From: Penelope pileata
Taxonomy: Eukaryota; Chordata; Aves; Galliformes; Cracidae
DNA length: 64,000 nt
NCBI GenBank assembly: GCA_013396635.1
Contig: WBMW01005300.1
Coordinates: 194,718-258,717 of the forward strand
Direction: 5' to 3'
Position numbers and translations under genes: made by a program. Shown in pieces: positions 56,201 through 63,000 of this stretch. Below the pieces are notes generated by a model. The model saw nothing but the letters and a program-made list of their open reading frames with translations. It had not been told where the DNA came from and ran no database searches. How positions within the stretch are numbered: position 1 is the stretch's first letter; each line of letters begins with the position of its first letter.

Positions 56201-57076
56201 GTAGGACAGGAAGAAAACTACTGTTTTTATCCCCGTATTGATATCCCATTCACAAACCATATTCAATGAAGCAGCTGCTGTTACAAAAATGACTGCTAAA
56301 AATAACACCAGGTGTCTAAAGTAAGCGACTCTGCATTACCTATTGGATGAGGCAGTAGTCATCTCCTTGTTGCTTTGACCTGTTCCGGTGCATTGTAACA
56401 AAAGCTTCTCTTCCAAAAAACCATGACCTATTCAGCCCGTGTGTAATTATTTGAAAAAATGTTTTGGAATTTTGATGTAAGCATCTTAAACGTGACAGCG
56501 AACTGATTCAGCAGCAGAAAGCCCTTGGACAGGTCATCTAATCCCATGCAGATAGTGCTTTCTTAACTTCATGTTGTCTGGGAGCTTAATTGATCTTAGA
56601 CCTACAGCTGGTGAGCCAGTAGGTCTGACAGAAATAAGTGGTCAGAAAGATGGAAATTATTCTAGATAAGAGTAGTGGGTAATGGAGAGAATAAGATAGC
56701 AGCCAGTGAAAGAAAGTTAGTGTCTGGGTTGTGCCCAGGAACAAACATCCATCAGTATCGTGACTTATTTTAGAACTTGTTCCATCAGCAAGCACCAGGA
56801 TAATTTTTATCTGAATCGGTTCTGTGCAGTTAGGAGCTTAGACAGTGCAGAATTGAATCTGTAAAGAGAGAAAAAATGTGCTTTGTGAGAAGAGCTATGA
56901 TGTGACTTACTAACGAGTGTTTTTGTTTTGATTTTAGCCATGGTTGCATACGGAATATTATAGACTTCTTTGAATTCAGATGCTGTGGTCTTTTTCGGCC
57001 CGTTATCGTGGACTGGACGAGGCAGTATACAATTGAATATGACCAAACGTCAGGATCAGGCTACCAGCTGGTGTAG
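5168..57076 (+). CDS. ZDHHC17: ZDHHC17/HIP14 palmitoyltransferase, exons 2-17 (spliced; exon 1 outside window)
   Basis: S-acyltransferase that attaches palmitate to cysteines of proteins such as huntingtin, SNAP25 and PSD-95; family knowledge places it in Golgi and vesicle membranes. Sixteen exons join without a frame break into 601 codons plus TAG: 5168-5271, 14090-14212, 18432-18509, 19641-19785, 26349-26413, 27194-27356, 31885-32010, 33301-33443, 36110-36210, 44572-44696, 47648-47710, 48637-48730, 52717-52800, 53204-53361, 55442-55536, 56938-57076. Adding the usual 31 exon-1 residues gives 632, the family length. Domain order: N-terminal region, ankyrin repeats (about 51-286), four membrane segments, DPG motif (409-411), cysteine-rich zinc domain with DHHC at 464-467, two membrane segments, TTxE (562-565), cytosolic tail. 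All introns are GT-AG except intron 10, which is AT-AC. The start codon is not in the window. The nearest paralog is ZDHHC13 (HIP14L); from memory the sequence follows ZDHHC17 closely, so I am confident of the assignment. Confidence 0.97.
6811..6829. repeat. Poly-A run with one undetermined base
   Basis: A homopolymer A tract interrupted by an N at 6825. The N is most simply a sequencing or assembly uncertainty in a homopolymer. Confidence 0.9.
10150..10845 (+). repeat. CR1 LINE, 3' part with end of ORF2
   Basis: Sense-oriented CR1 of about 0.7 kb. Frame 10170-10562 encodes the C-terminal end of the CR1 reverse-transcriptase ORF, with recognisable pieces such as LLESVQRRAAKMIQG and LRELGLLSLEKRRLWGDL. 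It is followed by the 3' UTR signature (GGTTGCCCAGAGATGTGGTGG, AGATGTTCAAGGTCATGCTG) and the tail CAAATGATTCTATGAC. It is 5' truncated and frame-damaged, so it is not an active element. Confidence 0.92.
10880..12292 (+). repeat. Older CR1 LINE with internal deletion
   Basis: A second sense CR1 follows the first directly. About 10.98-11.1 kb encodes CR1 linker-like sequence (ANFKLLGELVGSVPWES). 11610-11897 encodes the start of the reverse-transcriptase domain (GEVPADWKLASVKLVYKKG, then KEDPENYKSVSLTLVPGKV). Sequence then jumps at about 11.87 kb to the ORF2 C-terminus and 3' UTR, ending near CTGAACTATTCTATA. Most of the reverse transcriptase is therefore missing. Stops and frameshifts make it an old relic. 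The left edge is uncertain by tens of bases. Confidence 0.8.
14090..14212 (+). CDS. ZDHHC17: ZDHHC17 exon 3 (ankyrin repeats 1-2)
   Basis: Encodes residues 66-107: GIYERCRELVEAGYDVRQ, then the ankyrin signature NVTLLHWAAINNRIDLVK. It contains N100, a residue known to be needed for binding the short substrate motif recognised by HIP14 ankyrin repeats. Donor GTGAA|GTATGT was chosen over GTAC three bases later because only the former keeps the K-Y-Y-I-S reading into exon 4. Length 123 with phase 2 on both sides, so skipping would preserve the frame. Confidence 0.96.
14213..18431 (+). other. ZDHHC17: Intron 3
   Basis: GT-AG intron of 4219 bases ending TTGTACTAG. It contains an ERVL-like LTR fragment at 14.92-15.33 kb. 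The stretch 15.4-17.5 kb is rather pyrimidine-rich and may include very old degraded repeat sequence, which I cannot classify. Confidence 0.9.
14920..15325. mobile_element. Avian ERVL-like LTR fragment
   Basis: The segment has blocks that I recognise from common avian endogenous retrovirus LTRs: GCAATTGCTCACTGCCCACC, GATGCCCAGCCAGTCCCCGA, ATGGTATGGAATATCCCTCT, GGTTTGGGTCAGCTGCCCTG and CATAGCTTCATACCAGATAC. No viral coding sequence flanks it, so it looks like a decayed solo LTR or LTR fragment. Identification is from memory, and orientation and exact ends are uncertain. Confidence 0.7.
18432..18509 (+). CDS. ZDHHC17: ZDHHC17 exon 4 (ankyrin repeat 2-3)
   Basis: Encodes residues 107-133 (YYISKGAIVDQLGGDLNS, then TPLHWATR). 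It contains W130, the second residue known to line the substrate-motif pocket of the HIP14 ankyrin domain. Acceptor GTACTAG, donor AAG|GTGAGG. Length 78 with symmetric phase 2. Confidence 0.96.
18510..19640 (+). other. ZDHHC17: Intron 4
   Basis: GT-AG intron of 1131 bases ending TTGCATTTAG. I see no repeat or gene in it. Confidence 0.92.
19641..19785 (+). CDS. ZDHHC17: ZDHHC17 exon 5 (ankyrin repeats 3-4)
   Basis: Encodes residues 133-181: QGHLSMVVQLMKYGADPSL, then GEGCSCIHLAAQFGHTSIV and AYLIAKGQ. Two ankyrin helix pairs are visible, with the A-D-P-S and I-H-L-A-A-Q-F-G-H signatures. Acceptor TTTAG, donor CAG|GTAAAT. It ends in phase 0. Confidence 0.97.
19786..26348 (+). other. ZDHHC17: Intron 5
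   Basis: GT-AG intron of 6563 bases ending GTTTTTAG. It contains an antisense CR1 mosaic at 21.4-22.04 kb. The 22.0-25.6 kb part is pyrimidine-rich with a few stretches reminiscent of old dispersed repeats. No gene is supported. Confidence 0.9.
21395..22040 (-). repeat. CR1 LINE mosaic, antisense
   Basis: Several antisense CR1 pieces. 21.40-21.60 kb is the complement of a CR1 3' UTR and matches the reverse complement of the element at 37.2-37.34 kb (for example CATGCCATTCCCTCGGGCCC). 21.60-21.71 kb resembles the complement of the reverse-transcriptase region (CAATTTAGTGTCATCTGCA). 21.71-22.04 kb is the complement of the ORF2 C-terminus (GGCTGAACAGTCTGTCATC, then GAGCCCAGAACTGGACACA). The order is not that of one intact element. 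The 3' terminal repeat is missing. Confidence 0.85.
26349..26413 (+). CDS. ZDHHC17: ZDHHC17 exon 6 (ankyrin repeat 5)
   Basis: Encodes residues 182-203: DVDMMDQNGMTPLMWAAYR, then T-H and two bases of S203. It carries the ankyrin loop and first helix (G-M-T-P-L-M-W-A-A). Donor AG|GTAATA. At 65 bases it is not a multiple of three, so skipping would break the frame. Confidence 0.96.
26414..27193 (+). other. ZDHHC17: Intron 6
   Basis: GT-AG intron of 780 bases ending TTTTCTAG. It includes a 23-base direct repeat (27071-27093 and 27104-27126) built on TTCTATGTAGAAGTT. Confidence 0.92.
27071..27126. repeat. Short direct repeat pair
   Basis: Two 23-base copies sharing TTCTATGTAGAAGTT, spaced 33 bases start to start, with two mismatches. 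Probably a local duplication. Confidence 0.85.
27194..27356 (+). CDS. ZDHHC17: ZDHHC17 exon 7 (ankyrin repeats 5-7)
   Basis: Encodes residues 203-257: SVDPTRLLLTFNVSVNLGD, then the ankyrin signature NTALHWAVLAGNTTVISLLL and EAGANVDAQNIK. Acceptor TTTCTAG, donor AAG|GTAAAC. It ends in phase 0. Confidence 0.97.
27357..31884 (+). other. ZDHHC17: Intron 7
   Basis: GT-AG intron of 4528 bases ending CTCCTGGCAG. It holds a short AT microsatellite-like patch near 28.15 kb, a poly-A run at 29579-29594, and a 22-base tandem duplication at 29769-29812 followed by poly-T. A 100-codon ORF at 29255-29557 matches nothing I know and is not supported as a gene. Confidence 0.9.
29769..29812. repeat. 22-base tandem duplication
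   Basis: Two adjacent identical copies of a 22-base unit containing CTTTTGGTAATAAGATACC, running into a T tract. The pattern suggests replication slippage. Confidence 0.9.
31885..32010 (+). CDS. ZDHHC17: ZDHHC17 exon 8 (last ankyrin repeat and linker)
   Basis: Encodes residues 258-299: GESPLDLAKQRKNVWMINHL, then QEARQAKGYDSPSFLRKL and KADK. It completes the seventh ankyrin repeat and the charged linker to the membrane domain. Acceptor CTGGCAG, donor AAG|GTGAGA. 126 bases with phase 0 on both sides, so it could be skipped in frame. Confidence 0.97.
32011..33300 (+). other. ZDHHC17: Intron 8
   Basis: GT-AG intron of 1290 bases ending TTCTATATAG. I see no gene or recognisable repeat in it. Confidence 0.92.
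33301..33443 (+). CDS. ZDHHC17: ZDHHC17 exon 9 (membrane segments 1-2)
   Basis: Encodes residues 300-347. A first hydrophobic segment lies at about 305-323 (VMLGTPFLVIWLVGFIADL) and a second at about 330-345 (GLMYGGVWAMVQFLS). This is the start of the integral membrane part of the enzyme. Acceptor TATATAG, donor AA|GTAAGT. Confidence 0.97.
33444..36109 (+). other. ZDHHC17: Intron 9
   Basis: GT-AG intron of 2666 bases ending GCTTTACAG. It holds a diverged tandem duplication at 34761-34889. A stretch around 33.86-34.0 kb resembles an old dispersed vertebrate repeat, which I can only suggest. Confidence 0.9.
34761..34889. repeat. Diverged tandem duplication, about 62-67 base units
   Basis: Both copies begin CATTAGAGGAGAG and end ATGGAAACTATTCAG. 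The first runs 34761-34822 and the second 34823-34889, with small indels between them. Confidence 0.85.
36110..36210 (+). CDS. ZDHHC17: ZDHHC17 exon 10 (membrane segment 3)
   Basis: Encodes residues 347-380 and the first base of D381: SFFDHSMHSALPLGIYLAT, then KFWMYVTWFFWFWN, forming a membrane segment at about 357-379. The acceptor is GCTTTACAG. The 3' edge is set by an AT donor (TGGAATG|ATATCCTTT), because no GT donor nearby restores the frame into exon 11. Reading on past 36210 gives an unrelated tail ending at a stop before 36300, so that extension is intronic. Confidence 0.94.
36211..36219 (+). promoter_or_regulatory. U12-type AT-AC 5' splice site
   Basis: ATATCCTTT is an exact match to the U12 AT-AC donor consensus, read by U11 and U6atac snRNPs. 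Confidence 0.93.
37018..37482 (+). repeat. CR1 LINE 3' fragment
   Basis: Sense CR1 with the end of ORF2 (GGGAAAGGGTCTGGAGGGCG, GAGGAGCAGCTGAGGCCCC), the 3' UTR (GGGAATGGCATGGAGCTGTG) and the tail GGATATTCTATTATTCTGTG. It is the same subfamily as the 3' UTR piece found in antisense at 21.4-21.6 kb. Confidence 0.9.
37833..37873. repeat. T-rich low-complexity tract
   Basis: Near-pure T interrupted by single G bases. Simple sequence. Confidence 0.95.
40215..40402 (+). repeat. CR1 LINE 3' fragment
   Basis: Sense CR1 end: GGCACAGGCTGCCCAGAGAA, GGCAGCCTGATCCAGTGGG and the tail CCATTCTGTGAATCTATGA. It is followed by an A-rich stretch. Confidence 0.9.
40437..40539. repeat. A-rich low-complexity region
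   Basis: A runs with scattered C (40437-40472) and a pure A run at 40521-40539. Simple sequence just after a CR1 end. Confidence 0.9.
41755..42027 (+). repeat. CR1 LINE 3' fragment
   Basis: Sense CR1 end: AACTGGAAGAGGGTGGATTT, AAATTCTTCACTGTGAGGGT, CCAGGCTGGATGGGGCTTTG and the tail CCTGTGATTCTGTGATTCT. It is similar to the copy at 51.0 kb and probably belongs to the same subfamily. Confidence 0.92.
44554..44571 (+). promoter_or_regulatory. U12-type branch site and AC 3' splice site
   Basis: TTCCTTGAC fits the U12 branch consensus TTCCTTRAY exactly. It is followed by TCCAAACAC and the exon. There is no long polypyrimidine tract before the AC, as is usual for U12 introns. Confidence 0.93.
44572..44696 (+). 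CDS. ZDHHC17: ZDHHC17 exon 11 (membrane segment 4, DPG motif)
   Basis: Encodes the last two bases of D381 and residues 382-422: LNFFFIHLPFLANSVALFY (membrane segment, about 382-402), then NFGKSWKSDPGIIKATEEQ and K-K-K. The conserved DHHC-family DPG motif is at 409-411. The start is set by the AC acceptor of the U12 intron. Donor AAG|GTAAAG, phase 0. Confidence 0.94.
44697..47647 (+). other. ZDHHC17: Intron 11
   Basis: GT-AG intron of 2951 bases ending TTTTTCTGCAG. Apart from short A or T runs (for example at 45.94 kb) I see nothing recognisable. Confidence 0.92.
47648..47710 (+). CDS. ZDHHC17: ZDHHC17 exon 12 (start of zinc domain)
   Basis: Encodes residues 423-443: TIVELAETGSLDLSIFC, then S-T-C-L. 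C439 and C442 are the first CxxC pair of the cysteine-rich DHHC domain, expected to bind zinc. Acceptor TCTGCAG. The donor TTG|GTAGTG is weak at positions +4 to +6 compared with the other introns here. Only 63 bases and phase 0 on both sides, so it is a possible in-frame cassette. Confidence 0.96.
47711..48636 (+). other. ZDHHC17: Intron 12
   Basis: GT-AG intron of 926 bases ending GTTCCAG. A short alternating TATATACATATATAT tract lies just inside the donor. Confidence 0.92.
48637..48730 (+). CDS. ZDHHC17: ZDHHC17 exon 13 (DHHC catalytic motif)
   Basis: Encodes residues 444-474 and the first base of G475: IRKPVRSKHCGVCNRCIAK, then FDHHCPWVGNCV. It contains the DHHC motif at 464-467. C467 is the cysteine that carries the acyl group, with H465 and H466 beside it. 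H452, C453, C456, C459 and C473 are zinc-domain residues. No key residue is missing, so the enzyme should be active. Donor G|GTAAGT. Confidence 0.98.
50021..50062. repeat. (TGG)n and (GTTTT)n simple repeats
   Basis: TGGTGGTGGTGGTGGG is followed at once by repeats of GTTTT. Microsatellite-like. Confidence 0.9.
51008..51340 (+). repeat. CR1 LINE 3' fragment
   Basis: Sense CR1 end: AAAGCTGGGGAGGGACTTTT, AACTGGAAGAGGGTAGATTT, GGCCAGGCTGGATGGGGCTT and the tail CCATTCTGTGATTCTATGA. It is the cleanest CR1 3' end in the window and is close to the copy at 41.76 kb. Confidence 0.93.
52717..52800 (+). CDS. ZDHHC17: ZDHHC17 exon 14 (membrane segment 5)
   Basis: Encodes the last two bases of G475, residues 476-502 and the first base of Y503: AGNHRYFMGYLFFLLFMIC, then WMIYGCIS. 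The N-H-R-Y-F part is the conserved end of the DHHC domain, and membrane segment 5 spans about 483-503. Acceptor CTTTAG, donor T|GTGAGT. Confidence 0.97.
52801..53203 (+). other. ZDHHC17: Intron 14
   Basis: The shortest intron at 403 bases, GT-AG, ending CTTTTCTCTAG. Nothing else is visible in it. Confidence 0.93.
53204..53361 (+). CDS. ZDHHC17: ZDHHC17 exon 15 (lumenal loop and membrane segment 6)
   Basis: Encodes residues 503-555: WGFHCETSYAKDGFWTYITQ, then IATCSPWMFWMFLNSVFHF and MWVAVLLMCQMYQ. Membrane segment 6 is at about 530-551. The loop before it should face the Golgi lumen. Acceptor TCTCTAG, donor CAG|GTATGG, phase 0 at its end. Confidence 0.97.
53362..55441 (+). other. ZDHHC17: Intron 15
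   Basis: GT-AG intron of 2080 bases ending TTGTCTTCAG. It contains short T and A runs only. ORFs on both strands at 54.32-54.59 kb are uncharacterised and not supported. Confidence 0.92.
55442..55536 (+). CDS. ZDHHC17: ZDHHC17 exon 16 (TTxE motif)
   Basis: Encodes residues 556-586 and two bases of N587: ISCLGITTNERMNARRYKHF, then KVTTTSIESPF. T562-T563-N564-E565 is the TTxE motif found after the last membrane segment in DHHC enzymes and needed for activity in the family. Donor AA|GTAAGT. Confidence 0.97.
55537..56937 (+). other. ZDHHC17: Intron 16
   Basis: GT-AG intron of 1401 bases ending TTGATTTTAG. The part at 55.6-55.95 kb is purine-rich. I see no repeat family or gene. Confidence 0.92.
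56938..57076 (+). CDS. ZDHHC17: ZDHHC17 exon 17, C-terminus and stop
   Basis: Encodes N587 (last base) to V632 and the TAG stop at 57074-57076: HGCIRNIIDFFEFRCCGLF, then RPVIVDWTRQYTIEYDQTS and GSGYQLV. It includes the conserved C-terminal N-x3-F-F region (593-598) that packs against the catalytic centre in the DHHC family. The ending GSGYQLV is the typical ZDHHC17 C-terminus. Confidence 0.98.
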
Positions 57077-58603
57077 CACCACCTTCGTCCTGTGAGCATA
57101 TCATATCTGAGTGGTGCCTGAAAATTTTTTTCTCTCTCTCTCGAAACCACATCCCTTGAAGAGTAGCATGCTATGTGTAGGGCTGGTGATGAATCTTAAG
57201 GTACCTTCTCTTCATCAGAATTTTATTAACAAAAGTAAAAATGGACAGAATAAACTGCCAAACCTGCTAAGGAAGAGGAGGAAGATCAAAAAGGGATTTT
57301 AACAGTTCTTAACACGAGAATTACTCGCAACAGCATATTCACAGTGTTTGTTGTTGTTTTTTTTTAATTTAAAATCTTTCACAACGGAGCATGAGATTAT
57401 CGAAGTATTGACATACGTAGTTATGTTGTGCTGAGCAGAACAATTCATTTCCCAATACGAATAATTCCGCTGAAACAAGAATCTAGAATTCAAAGCTAAA
57501 TTTCATGATGATAAATTTCATGAGTTCACTGATTGCTATGGTGTAGTTCCTGTAATGTGATTTTTTTAATACAGGTTTTCTGTAGTATTACGTACATTGA
57601 AAAATGTGCTTTTCAATACTGTGCTAAAACATCATGTGGTGGGGAGCCCCTGTAACGTGTTAAGTCATAGCAGTAGGGCACAGCAGATAATGTTAAGAAA
57701 AAAAACACATTGCCCACTTTTTGGGGGGATTGTTGTTGTCACCAGTCGCTGGTACAACTACATACTTGCAAAAGCCCCGTTCTGAGATTGTATGGTCTGA
57801 AACAAACGATTGCACAAATAAGGAAAGCTCTTCTGTCAAAGTTAAAGCCCTGCTTAAATGCATGATACACCTGTAAAAGTAGGCTACAGTATATAATGTT
57901 CAGGAAAAAAAGTGGGAAAAAAAATCATTGTCTATGAAGTAAATGTATAAACAATTTACAAAGGAGCAGTGCTTCAGTACCGGCTTTGGTCCCAGTGCGG
58001 TACAGCGCAGTGTGGTTGCAGACCTGTTCAGGGAGAAATTGCACGGGGGAAGCCAGAGGCGTGAAAACAAAAATCTCAACTATAAATCGATGAGGTGAAG
58101 TAGTTTTAAATCAACTGCAAGCTCAAGAGAAGGATCCACAGTCACCCGAAATGCTTATTTTATTTGGGTGTAAAATAATGGAAACCAAACTTTAAAAAAA
58201 AAAAAAAAAACAAGCAACAAAAGAAATCTCCAAAATAGCACATGCACGTAGAAAGCGTGATGCAGCATTCTGAAGAAGGTGGTGTTTTGGCAAGTGGAAA
58301 TCACCCTTAGTGTCTTTAAGTTCTCATGCTACAGATAGGTTTGGAAGGTGAGGAATCAACTGAAATTGCATTCCAAGGGGGCTTTTCTTGAATGTGATGC
58401 ACTGATTTTTGTTATGGTGTTTTCATATACTCATTGTGAATTGTTCACTGCTTCCTTAACTATTGTTTACAGAGAGACTGAGAATCAGGTTAGTTCTCTT
58501 CTAAGTGCTGTAGCAACCTGTAGTGGTTCGAGAAACCTGTGAGGGGAGTCCGGGGAGGGGACCTGAAAGCAGATGTCTGAGACCAGTGTAAAGAATGTGT
58601 ATC

Positions 58604-58611
58604 TGTACATA
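58604..58611 (+). promoter_or_regulatory. Candidate Pumilio recognition element
   Basis: TGTACATA fits TGTANATA, the PUM1/PUM2 consensus, and lies in an AU-rich part of the 3' UTR. An 8-base match can occur by chance. Confidence 0.4.
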
Positions 58612-59975
58612 AATAATTTATCAAATAGTTTTCTCTCTGTGAGTGTGTGTTTAGTATATTTAAAGCTGCTCATTTTCATTTTATTCAACCAAAAAGTATA
58701 GGAAGATATCTAATGAGCTTTTAGTGGTGTTAAATATTGCTGTTAATAGGCATTACGCCCTGCAAATTCACTGCATGTTTGATGCTTGGCAAAACTAGCG
58801 TTTTCTGTAACACACAGATTACAGGTAATAAAGCAATCTAGTGGTATTCCCGCCCCTTGCCTTAGTGAGAGGAGCAGTGAAACTGTAAATAGTTGATGTT
58901 CAGTATTTGCAAGTAAACATTTCTTTTCTGTAGTTGTTTGTGGATCTCAAGACACACGCTTAGTTTGCAAGTACCAGATATCAGGATTTACAGAAGTGCA
59001 ACGTTAAAGTACTTGAATGTTTAATACTGGAAAAACCAACATCGTCTTGGACACAGTTTGAGCGGACAGGTTTGGATATAGGGGAGGCAAGAAGCCTTTG
59101 CTATTTTTGTCAGACAAAAGTTGTAATCCCAATTCCATTTCAGTGAAAACCGTTGATATCAGTTACTCATCTTTTTTCTAATCTGAAAAAAAAAAAAAGG
59201 CATGAAGACATTACAACGATGTTTATTTTATTTATCAGTAATGTCCTGCGCGTTTGTTCACTTTCCACGTTTCTGTTGGGGTCGGTCGGCTTGAAGAACT
59301 TCAGTCCTCTGTATTAAATGAATGTCGCCAGCACCTGACACAGGTTTTGGTTTCAGTTGCCCGGTAGCGTTCACAGCCATGAATTGTCCCGCGGTCCTTT
59401 TGAAAAAAGTTTGCAACAAAGGTGATCTTGGGTGCTACGCGGTGTGTGCGGCACCGTGTGCTTGTTAGTGGCTCTCTGGTGGCGGTTTGTTGGAGCGGCA
59501 GTAGATCGCTGTTAAAATTAACTGGTGCGCGTGGATGTGGGAGGTGAAGTTTCCAGTGCAGAACGTAACTTGTCTTGAGTAATACTGAATCCTTGGATCG
59601 GGAATCGTAAAACCAAGCGGCGGGGGGAGCCAACTATGCAGCATCTTTCTGTCAAGTTATCAAACTTGCAATCCATTTGTTGAACCAAACCCACATTGCT
59701 TCTGAAGCTTGATGAAGCTCACCCAGACCAACAACGGATCAGACCCACCTGATCCCGTGTAGGTAGAGTCAATGGGAATTTTGTCTTGGCCCTAAACATG
59801 TGCCGTTTCTTTGCAGGTTTCTGTATTCTTTGATGTCCACCAGATTTTTTTTAATTAATGTGTAAAACAGCATCACTACATTTTAAGCTATGGATTTTTT
59901 TGTATATTCTTTATTTATAACTGTGCCAAGTATTATTTTAATACTGTCAAGATCTTGATGTATTACATTGTGAAC

Positions 59976-59981
59976 AATAAA
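59976..59981 (+). terminator. Poly-A signal, proximal
   Basis: AATAAA in GAACAATAAAATCTG, the first of three signals within 85 bases. Confidence 0.75.
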
Positions 59982-59996
59982 ATCTGTAAAATGTTT

Positions 59997-60002
59997 AATA
60001 AA
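59997..60002 (+). terminator. Poly-A signal, middle
   Basis: AATAAA in GTTTAATAAATTAGC, 21 bases after the first. Confidence 0.6.
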
Positions 60003-60054
60003 TTAGCTCTCCTTACATAAATTAAATCTGTTAAATTTTGTAAGTTATTAATCA

Positions 60055-60060
60055 AATAAA
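60055..60060 (+). terminator. Poly-A signal, distal
   Basis: AATAAA in ATCAAATAAATATTG. It is followed at 60079-60090 by GTGTTTGTCTTG, a GT-rich element of the kind that directs cleavage, so a site near 60072-60078 is likely. Confidence 0.7.
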
Positions 60061-60080
60061 TATTGACTCTTACATGCAGT

Positions 60081-63000
60081 GTTTGTCTTGACTTCAGGCG
60101 AGATAACACGCAGCGTCGTTTCTGTCCATCTCCAGAAGCCAAGCCTTGAGAAGAATGCCGCTGCCGTGCGTCTGAGGCCTCAGCACAGACTGTAAGAGTC
60201 AGGGGACTTTGCCTCCTGCGGGTGCCACCTACAAGTGGACGCCTCGGCCATAGCCCTGCCCCTGCTTACCCGTAGAATACTTCAAACATCGTTAAATACC
60301 TACCATGTGAGATGCTCCCAAAAGCCACTCTCCCTTAAGAAACCGGTTACGTTGCCTGCATCCCTTACCCAGAATAGGAGATGCTAACTTAGTTGCTGGT
60401 AAAAGGGTGTGTGTTACTGAAGGCCAGTGAAGCAGCAGCCTTACAGGATTTCCTGCCAGCACAGAATGGTGCGTGCTAGCTGTTCAGACACCTGTAAGCC
60501 GTGCTGGAAACAGACATTGCTAAGAAGAGGAAGCACTTCCATCATATAGCAAGGCTACAGAAAAGTGATGTTGTCATTGTCTTTGTGTCCCCAGCTGCTG
60601 GGGACTGGGTGCAGCTCCTAAGTTGGAGCTGCCCAGGTCCCTCTGTGGCAGGGGGAAGCCTCGCGCTTGGCAAGGGGCTCTCTGCTGCGAAGGCTGCACG
60701 AAGCGCTGCTCTCCTTCCCCTTTGGGCTTCTGCGCAGGACAGGAGGGAGATGAAGGCTGCACTCAGAGTTTGTCTTCCTTTCTCCCTGCAGCTGTTGGCC
60801 AGGCGGCCACGTCTACCCGAGGTGTCTGTGGGTGGGCCGTACATTGCTGGGCAGTGACAGGCAGAGCTGCTGTAGAAAATGGCAGTTCACTATTTCCCTT
60901 TTATACCGCTTTTTCCCTAAGTATCAGTGACCCAGACTGCATATTGCATACCTGCATACCTGCATATCCAGACCTGTATTTTCTGGTTATGGCTCTGATA
61001 CTAGGTGCTGTACTTCGTGCACCGTATTTCCTGAAATGCTTTTGATGTTCTGTTTGGTCCCTCTGAAAAACCTCTGATGTGAAATGTCCTCATCAAGCCG
61101 AGGTCTGGAAAGGAGGAGAGGCCCAATCCAAAGCATTTGTCTAATGTGGGACGTGAGAACACAGAGTTCAGCTGCTGCACGCCTCCCCACACTTGGTTGG
61201 AAATGAATAGAATATAGCGTATTGAAGTGTTGGCACTATTGCATGGTGTTAAGAGGGAAATACAACGTGCCCTTTATTGAGCTAAGCTGCAAAACTGCTC
61301 AGAGAGGTTTCTGAAAAAAGCAAATCCTGTACTCCATTTCTAGCCTGCACAAGGTGATCAAACAGGTTGTGTTCTTCCAGTATACGCACACAAATATATT
61401 CAGGAAGTTGGATTAAATGCTCTTTTTTCATTCTGTCATAAGCTCTTAAATTTGCACGTGGGCAGCGGCGGTGTCCCCCGTTCAGAGGCACTCTGCACGT
61501 TTGAGATGACGGCATCTGATCACGAGGGTTAGAATGACAAACGCTGCAGTCAAACTTCATTTATGAATAATGAACACTTCCGCTATTAAATGGTAATAAT
61601 TTGCAAGAATTTAAAATACCTGCAAATGCCTTTTTCCTAAAGGACCATATCCTGAGTGCAACATTTCTTGCGTCTAATGTATATATTGAAGCAAAAAAAA
61701 AATCTACTAGGAGCTTAGCTTGAATAAAAATTTGTGATGTTACTGCTTCATGAATTCATTTAGTGTTGCTCTAGAAGTTGGATCTCGTCTTTTTTTTTTT
61801 TTTTTTCCCCCCATTTGGTGACAGCCTTCCTCCTGTTTCTCAGGAAGCCAGCTTCTCAGCTTGGTGTGTAGCCCAGGGGCAGGCTTCCTTGAGCCATTGG
61901 CGTGGTTGGCAGAGTTGAAGGTGCAGGACCCTTCCTCCACAGGTGTCAAGTTAGCAAAGGAAAAAAATACATGGGTAGGAGGAAAGGATTAAATTCTTCA
62001 GTATGAGAGGTGGGACCAAAGGCTTCTGCCCCAGTCTCCTGGGCTGCACTGGTGCTCGTGGTCTCGCTGCCACCCCACACACGTGCTGCCCCTGCACTAC
62101 CGCTGTCCTTTCCAGTGGTAATTTTCCCGTGTGTGAGCTGTGCAAGCTCTTGGCTCACATTTTGATCCGTCTGTCTGTTCTTCCTCATATCCGCATTGTT
62201 CGTCCCCAAGTCACACAGAATGCTCTTTGTGTACTATTTTGACTAGGACATATTTTTCTAATCAGGCTTTTGGCTGCTGCTGCCGCGCTCCCTCAGACTG
62301 CGGCGGTCAGCGTTGCTTGAACCGCTGCCTGAGCCCACGTTCGCACACGATTACCGTTTTATTGCAGCATTCCCAGTCGTGGGATGGTGTGTCTTCATGA
62401 ACTCACTCTGTAAAGGCTTCTTCCCCCCAGAGGTATCAGCCTGCTCCTAAAACCAGACTGTTTCAGCTCTTGTCTTTTCTGTAATGACTTCTGTCGGGCA
62501 GGATGAGAACAACCTCCCACCTCCACCCGGCTCGCCGCTGGGGCTGTAACTGCTGTAACCCGAGTCTGTGCCGCCTCAGCACTGTGGCCGTGCTCTGAGG
62601 AGCTTGCCCAGACAGCCTTGCTGTGCTGGAGCCCCTCCTGCACTGGAAGGGATGGAGAGAAACTCCTTCCTTACCCTGTTACCTGCTGTTGCTCAGACCT
62701 GCTCCTGAGGTACGGGGTGTGGGTTTAGGAGGCAATTCCCAGCTTCCATGTGCTTCCTCTTTACAGTAGACAAGAAGCCCAGGGCTTTGCTTAGGGATGT
62801 AGCCACTGCAGCCTGGCCAAGGAGCCTGAGTGCACCAGCAAACGGGCGTTTCTGGTGCTCAGGGAACTCAGGGTTACATTTAAGAACAAAACAAAAGTGG
62901 CTACGTTGTTCATACTAAGGCTGATTGCTTGCAGAAAGATGAGGTAGCTTGCCTCAGACTGGGTGACTTGTGCCCCAGTTTTAGTACCTCATTCTCACGT

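Larger units (their letters stand above)
57077..60080 (+). other. ZDHHC17: ZDHHC17 3' UTR
   Basis: About 3.0 kb from the stop to the last AATAAA and its downstream GT-rich element. It contains an A run at about 58193-58211, a Pumilio-type element TGTACATA at 58604-58611, and an unusual CpG-rich stretch at about 59240-59640. The AT-rich last 250 bases, with three AATAAA signals, look like a typical transcript end. The exact cleavage site is inferred. Confidence 0.82.

Noticed and set aside
60501..61045. Overlapping ORFs of 100-140 codons on both strands
   Set aside because: GC-rich sequence with few stops. Low-complexity translation, no domain, no splice context.
61273..61278. Minus-strand AATAAA as the end of CSRP2
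   Set aside because: No CSRP2 LIM-domain coding sequence was found on the minus strand between here and the window end.
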